DNA of 9,518 bases, from the NCBI GenBank assembly GCA_934463345.1, contig CAKSJL010000062.1:1-9518 (forward strand), read 5' to 3'. Position 1 is the stretch's first letter. Each line of letters starts with the position of its first letter. A program made the position numbers and the translations under genes. This document shows, piece by piece, positions 5,725-9,518 of this stretch. The DNA is from an uncultured Oscillospiraceae bacterium (GTDB taxonomy: Bacteria; Bacillota; Clostridia; Oscillospirales; Ruminococcaceae). Below the pieces are notes generated by a model. It had not been told where the DNA came from, searched no databases, and saw only the letters and a list, made by a program, of their open reading frames with translations.

Positions 5725-7151
5725 AAAGCAACTCTTATGAGACCAATTATGGAATTTACATCGGAGAAAATTGGTTTCTGGAGGGAGATGATGCGGGAAA
5801 ATATGGAGTTTGGAAAGCTGGTTCTGATAACAAAGAGCTATCTAAAGAGCCATTCAGCGCAGACGGTTTTTCATGGGACAATGACAGCAAAACTCTCACC
5901 CTGACAAACTTTAACTTTAAGTGTGGTGTTGATGTAATTGCATTAAATATTCCGGCAGGTTCAACTATCAAGCTTTTTGGCGATAACAAATTTGAATTTG
6001 CAGAAGATTTTACTGTGAAAAATGCACTGATTAATTGTAACAGCAAAAACCTTACAATTGAAGGGCCAGGCAGCCTGACTTTAGTTGGAAAAGATAATAA
6101 CAGATCTAAAAGCCTTTACTGTGATTCTCTTACAGTTAATAACTGCTCCTTGACTATTACAGGCGGAATCCAGGTAGACCAAAACAATCCTGTTATCAAC
6201 AACTCGGATGTCAGTGTGGATGGAAATAGTGATTCAATATCTTCTGCAACAGTAAATGGCAGTAACGTAGAGCTGAAAGCTGATGAAACAGGCAAAAAAA
6301 CAATTTCCGGCTGTATCATAGAAAGCAACGGTCTTGGAATTGACCAGGTAATGGGTGGAACTGCAAGCAATCTTATGATAAATGTATTGTCTGTTAATGG
6401 TTATGAAATTACCGGCGTATTGAATCTTACGTCTGGTACTGACGGTAAGCTGGAAAGTGGATATGCCGCATCAAATAGTGCATCGTATATCGGTACAGCT
6501 GCAAAGAATGCCATTGATCCTCTCTCAATAATCGTTAGGGAATCTTCGGGAACTGAATATAAAACCATCAACTACCTTTCAATCGCCGACTATCTTACAA
6601 ACATTGTCATGACATCGAACGATTCAAAGGAAATTGAAATGGCAACAGCATGGCTCAATTACGCTTCCGCCGCACAGACCTACTTCGGTTACCAGACAGA
6701 CAAGCTTGCCAACAGATACCTGAAAGCCGGCGACGCAAAAGTAACCGGAAAGGCTGACGTCATAAGAGCGCTCAGAAGCAATCCGGAGGTCAGCGGAATA
6801 ACAGCTTATTCTAATAAATATCCAGAGCAGTATATCGGAACATCTCTTACTCTTGGTGATAGTAGATACAATAACCGGATAGCAGTTAAACATTATTTCA
6901 CCGAAGCTGTTGAAGGCTTAAACCTGACTGAAACAATAGTAGGCGGAAATACATATTACACCACGACCGCTTATTTGAATTCTGTAAAAGGCTTTGCGGA
7001 TAAAGGTAATTACTATTATAGACCACAGGAATCGCCGGAATCCAGCATTTACGATTACGTTTACAGCACTCTGAGAAGCTCAGAGAACACAAATTTAATA
7101 AACCTCTGCTGTGCGCTCTATGATTTGGGTACAGCGGCAGAAAAAATGTAA
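5586..7151 (+). CDS. Secreted protein of unknown function, paralog A (beta-rich middle, conserved C-terminal module)
   Basis: 521 residues from GTG. Residues 1 to about 45 are an export signal: a basic MTKFKTTFKK start, the hydrophobic AAVLAAAALTVSGLAG and possible cleavage sites after GLA or after SAA. Residues 50-310 are rich in Thr, Asn, Ser and Val with short recurring strand-like units such as LTLTNFNF (103-110), STIKLFG (126-132) and LTIEGPGSLTLVG (156-168), suggesting a beta-helix or beta-sandwich resembling carbohydrate-binding secreted proteins; this is a weak resemblance only. Residues 330-521 form a mostly helical module with AWLNYASAAQTYFG (355-368), LANRYL (374-379), YIGTSLTLG, YDYVYSTL and LCCALYDLG. 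I recall similar AWLNYGAAAQ-YFGY modules at the C-termini of clostridial extracellular proteins, but I know no function. It is the first gene of a pair, 16 bases before its paralog, with its own promoter. Confidence 0.85.
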   Translation: MTKFKTTFKKSAAVLAAAALTVSGLAGTGSFGGVLRNETELVSAAYESNSYETNYGIYIGENWFLEGDDAGKYGVWKAGSDNKELSKEPFSADGFSWDNDSKTLTLTNFNFKCGVDVIALNIPAGSTIKLFGDNKFEFAEDFTVKNALINCNSKNLTIEGPGSLTLVGKDNNRSKSLYCDSLTVNNCSLTITGGIQVDQNNPVINNSDVSVDGNSDSISSATVNGSNVELKADETGKKTISGCIIESNGLGIDQVMGGTASNLMINVLSVNGYEITGVLNLTSGTDGKLESGYAASNSASYIGTAAKNAIDPLSIIVRESSGTEYKTINYLSIADYLTNIVMTSNDSKEIEMATAWLNYASAAQTYFGYQTDKLANRYLKAGDAKVTGKADVIRALRSNPEVSGITAYSNKYPEQYIGTSLTLGDSRYNNRIAVKHYFTEAVEGLNLTETIVGGNTYYTTTAYLNSVKGFADKGNYYYRPQESPESSIYDYVYSTLRSSENTNLINLCCALYDLGTAAEKM

Positions 7152-7167
7152 TAAAGGAGAAAGAAAA

Positions 7168-7306
7168 ATGACAAAATTTAAGATGACACTCAAAAAGTCC
7201 GCAGCAGTTCTTGCGGCGGCAGCCCTGACCATTTCCGGTCTGGCGGGAACAGGCTCTTTCGGAGGCGTTCTCAAAAACGAGACAGAGATTGTAAATGCGG
7301 CTTATG
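7168..7306 (+). repeat. Signal-peptide direct repeat, copy 2
   Basis: Second copy of the 139-base segment found at 5586-5724. The mismatches include several third-position changes (CTT/CTG, GCA/GCG, GGC/GGA), so the copies are related by recent duplication or gene conversion and not by protein-level constraint alone. Confidence 0.85.
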
Positions 7307-8763
7307 GTGCGAATGTGTACGAGGAAGATTACACAATTGATATTAGTAGTTATAAGGGGGTATTTAAAAAGGATAAAGGCGGCAATGATACTGGAGAATT
7401 TAGCGGGAAAGGTCTTGACTGGGATGCAGATAACAAAATTCTGACTCTGACAAACTTTAATTTCACAAGCTCAGCAGACTCGACAAGTGGCAGCGCATTG
7501 ACTATTGAATGCGATGCAACCATCAAGCTTTTTGGTAAAAACACGATAGGTTTTAGTAGTGATTCGCCATTAGCACCTCCGATTACAGTAGGCGGAAATC
7601 TGACGATTGAAGGTCCGGGATCGCTGACATTGAACGGAAAGGATGATAAAGACGAAGCTACAATTAAAGCTATAGGAGGAGATGTTACAATAAACAATGT
7701 AGGAACCTTGAATTGTGATGAGTCTATCGGTTATATTTATGCCATGAAAGAGGGTGGCAGCATAACCATAAATAATTCGAAGGTGCAGTACGCTGGATAT
7801 TACAATATTACAGACAGAATCGAAAAATCGACAATAACACCAATGACAAATGGAGAAAACGTTATAGGAGTGAATAATTGGTTTATCAACTCCGTACCAT
7901 TTATTTTTGCAGATGATGGAGTGAATTTTGGAAGCGGCGCTTATCTACAATTAGGGCCATGGAGACCGGAGGCTAACATGACGAAAGAAGGCGGAGGTGA
8001 GAAATTTACTGCTAATACAGAATTAAATGGCGAAAGTAAATATATTACAAAGATTGATGATTCTGGATATATCTTAGTATCTGCCGCACCAAAGGACATT
8101 AACGAGCCGATTGAATTTAAATCAATAACTTTAACAAATTCCAGTGAGGATACATTTACAGTTGAAAGCTTTAAATACTGTTCTCTTGCTGATATCCTGA
8201 CAAACATTGTTTATTCCAACGTATACGGTGTTGCTGACAAGAATTTTGCCAAAGCATGGCTCAACTATGCTGCAGCAGCTCAGGCATATTTCGGTTCGAC
8301 AGACAAGCCTGCCAACAGATACCTTGATGAAAGCGACAGAATTCCGACAGACAGCAAAGCAGTTTTAAACGCACTCAAAAAACAGGGCGTAACAGGCGTT
8401 GCCAAGGTTAAAGAGAGTGATGACTGGGAATATATTGGTTCAACTTTGATTCTTGGCTATACTACTGTAGGTGACGATTTGGGAAAATTAGTGCTCAGAA
8501 ATTATTATGAATATAAGGGTACAGAAACATTACCTGATAACATTTATAATAAAATTGAAATAAAAAATAAAACATATTACTATACGGGACGTTTTTGCAA
8601 TTATACTAACCTGCTTGAATCATCACCGGATAGTATGTCTACGGAAAATACTGTTTACGATTACATTTACAGCACTCTGAAAAATTCAGAAACAGATCCA
8701 AAGCTTGCAACTCTTTGCTGTGCGCTTTATGAATTTGGCGAAGCGGCAAAAGCAGCAAATTAG
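7168..8763 (+). CDS. Secreted protein of unknown function, paralog B
   Basis: 531 residues. ATG 7168 follows AAAGGAG (7153-7159) by 8 bases; a longer in-frame start inside the preceding gene has no such site and would hide the signal peptide. Residues 1-45 are an export signal nearly identical to paralog A. Residues 50-330 are the variable beta-rich middle, sharing with paralog A only landmarks such as ILTLTNFNF (91-99), ATIKLFG (117-123) and LTIEGPGSLTL (145-155). Residues 336-531 form the same C-terminal module: AWLNYAAAAQAYFG (363-376), PANRYL (381-386), YIGSTLILG (422-430), YDYIYSTL (497-504) and LCCALYEFG (516-524). No catalytic motif, LPXTG sorting signal, dockerin or membrane anchor is seen, so the product is probably released or held non-covalently. 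The gene is co-transcribed with paralog A and followed by a strong terminator. Function unknown. Confidence 0.85.
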   Translation: MTKFKMTLKKSAAVLAAAALTISGLAGTGSFGGVLKNETEIVNAAYGANVYEEDYTIDISSYKGVFKKDKGGNDTGEFSGKGLDWDADNKILTLTNFNFTSSADSTSGSALTIECDATIKLFGKNTIGFSSDSPLAPPITVGGNLTIEGPGSLTLNGKDDKDEATIKAIGGDVTINNVGTLNCDESIGYIYAMKEGGSITINNSKVQYAGYYNITDRIEKSTITPMTNGENVIGVNNWFINSVPFIFADDGVNFGSGAYLQLGPWRPEANMTKEGGGEKFTANTELNGESKYITKIDDSGYILVSAAPKDINEPIEFKSITLTNSSEDTFTVESFKYCSLADILTNIVYSNVYGVADKNFAKAWLNYAAAAQAYFGSTDKPANRYLDESDRIPTDSKAVLNALKKQGVTGVAKVKESDDWEYIGSTLILGYTTVGDDLGKLVLRNYYEYKGTETLPDNIYNKIEIKNKTYYYTGRFCNYTNLLESSPDSMSTENTVYDYIYSTLKNSETDPKLATLCCALYEFGEAAKAAN

Positions 8764-8777
8764 AGTGTTAAAGAATG

Positions 8778-8806
8778 AAACTGCCCTTTGTGGGCAGTTT
8801 TTTTTT
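8778..8806 (+). terminator. Rho-independent terminator of the secreted-protein operon
   Basis: AAACTGCCC (8778-8786) and GGGCAGTTT (8792-8800) form a perfect 9-bp stem around a TTTGT loop. The T-run extends without a break from 8798 to 8806. It begins 15 bases after the stop of paralog B. Confidence 0.95.
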
Positions 8807-8846
8807 GTTTTCTAGATTGATTTTCGTAAATACTGCCTTAAAGATA

Positions 8847-8875
8847 TTGAAATTCATGTTGCAATATGTTATAAT
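8847..8875 (+). promoter_or_regulatory. Sigma-A-type promoter of the DivIVA-like gene
   Basis: TTGAAA (8847-8852), a 17-base spacer and TATAAT (8870-8875), with TG at 8867-8868 as an extended -10. The predicted start near 8882 gives a leader of about 35 bases with AGGAG at 8905-8909. Confidence 0.85.
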
Positions 8876-8916
8876 TACTAATACCAAGACAATACCATAA
8901 TGACAGGAGTGTTAAT

Positions 8917-9518
8917 ATGAAAAATTCAGCTATACTAAGAACTGCAAAGGTCGGCGGATTTAATAAGGAAGATGTTCTTACATACGTTGACGAGCTTAAT
9001 GCAAAGATTGATTCTCTCAAAAGCGAGCTTGAAACGGCAAAATCTGTCCAGACTGACGTAAGCGAACTGGACAATTATAAAAACGAGATCGAAAGATTAA
9101 GAGAGCGCCTTTCAGAAACTGAAATAAAGCTTTCAGAGGTCAGAACGGATGCTGATTCAGCAAAGGCAGAGCTTCAGAATGAGAAAAATACGGCTCTGGA
9201 CGAGAACGAAGCTCTTAAAGCGGAAATTGCTGATTTAAAAGCAAGGCTGGAAAATTCGGCTTCTGTCAGCACATCTGAGGTTCAGCCGGCTGTTGACGTG
9301 TCTGGCTATGAAAATGAGATAAGCGAACTGAAACAGCAGCTGAGTAGTGCAAAGGGACAGATAGCGGAGATGTCAGGAGAAATGTCCAAGCTGACAGCTG
9401 ATATTTCCGATAAGGCAAAAAAGATAGAGGAGAATATTTTGGATGAGAAACACCCTAAGTTGGCTGCTACATACGGTACCATCGGTTTGGTTTATGAGAA
9501 AAAAGGTGATTATAATAC
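8917..9518 (+). CDS. DivIVA-like coiled-coil protein, partial; TPR-like residues at the window end
   Basis: ATG 8917 follows AGGAG (8905-8909) by 7 bases, and the frame stays open for 200 codons to the window end, so the C-terminus is missing. Residues 13-35 (VGGFNKEDVLTYVDELNAKI) resemble the N-terminal membrane-binding and dimerisation motif of DivIVA/GpsB proteins, which mark curved membranes and recruit division or wall-synthesis factors. Residues about 26-112 and 130-170 are strongly coiled-coil, rich in Glu, Lys, Leu and Ala, broken by a flexible segment (113-128, SASVSTSEVQPAV). From about residue 171 the character changes to KHPKLAATYGTIGLVYEKKGDYN, which is the first helix pair of a kinesin-light-chain-type TPR, with a shift to TTG leucine codons. 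The DivIVA-like call is moderate; the last 30 residues may belong to a different gene through an assembly join. Confidence 0.7.
   Translation, partial: MKNSAILRTAKVGGFNKEDVLTYVDELNAKIDSLKSELETAKSVQTDVSELDNYKNEIERLRERLSETEIKLSEVRTDADSAKAELQNEKNTALDENEALKAEIADLKARLENSASVSTSEVQPAVDVSGYENEISELKQQLSSAKGQIAEMSGEMSKLTADISDKAKKIEENILDEKHPKLAATYGTIGLVYEKKGDYN

Noticed and set aside
7111..7167. N-terminal extension of paralog B into the end of paralog A
   Set aside because: The extension has no ribosome binding site, would bury the signal peptide, and overlaps the conserved C-terminus of the upstream gene.

Overview
The window looks like chromosomal DNA from an anaerobic Gram-positive of the class Clostridia, most likely the Ruminococcaceae/Oscillospiraceae. 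This is inferred from the strong AGGAGG-type ribosome binding sites, the consensus TTGACA/TATAAT promoters, a sporulation gene (spoIIR), a stand-alone ftsZ, a LRR_5 (BspA-like) surface protein and a DivIVA-like coiled-coil gene. No species call is justified from sequence alone.

Layout. (1) 2-793, plus strand: the C-terminal two thirds of an M20-family zinc amidohydrolase of the N-carbamoyl-amino-acid hydrolase/allantoate amidohydrolase type, cut by the left edge. (2) 905-2056, plus: an iron-containing alcohol dehydrogenase, separated from the first gene by a leader holding an 11-bp stem-loop. (3) 2195-3070, minus: a secreted, C-terminally membrane-anchored LRR_5 protein with six exact 23-residue repeats, its own consensus promoter and a long-stem terminator lying between it and the dehydrogenase. 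(4) 3300-3920, plus: spoIIR, the forespore signal for sigma-E activation. (5) 3931-4093: a 163-bp imperfect palindrome just after spoIIR, resembling a MITE or other dispersed palindromic element. (6) Two sigma-A-type promoters, then ftsZ (4374-5459) and a terminator with a GCAA loop. (7) 5586-8763: a two-gene operon of paralogous secreted proteins, with a promoter whose -10 sits inside a perfect CGTGAAA/TTTCACG inverted repeat, and a strong terminator at the end. (8) 8917-9518: a DivIVA-like coiled-coil gene with its own promoter, running off the right edge.

How the genes relate. The first two may form a small catabolic unit (an amidohydrolase followed by an aldehyde/alcohol oxidoreductase), although the hairpin between them leaves co-transcription open. 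spoIIR, ftsZ and the DivIVA-like gene all concern division or sporulation, but each appears to have its own promoter or none visible. The paralogous pair is the most accessory-looking part: near-identical signal peptides and a shared C-terminal module flank strongly divergent beta-rich middles, as in a diversifying surface or secreted family.

Points most worth a second look are the 163-bp palindrome before ftsZ, the unrecognised two-gene secreted system with its operator-like palindrome, and the last ~90 bases of the window. There the coiled-coil protein changes abruptly into a TPR-like sequence with different codon use, which may be a real fusion or an assembly join.
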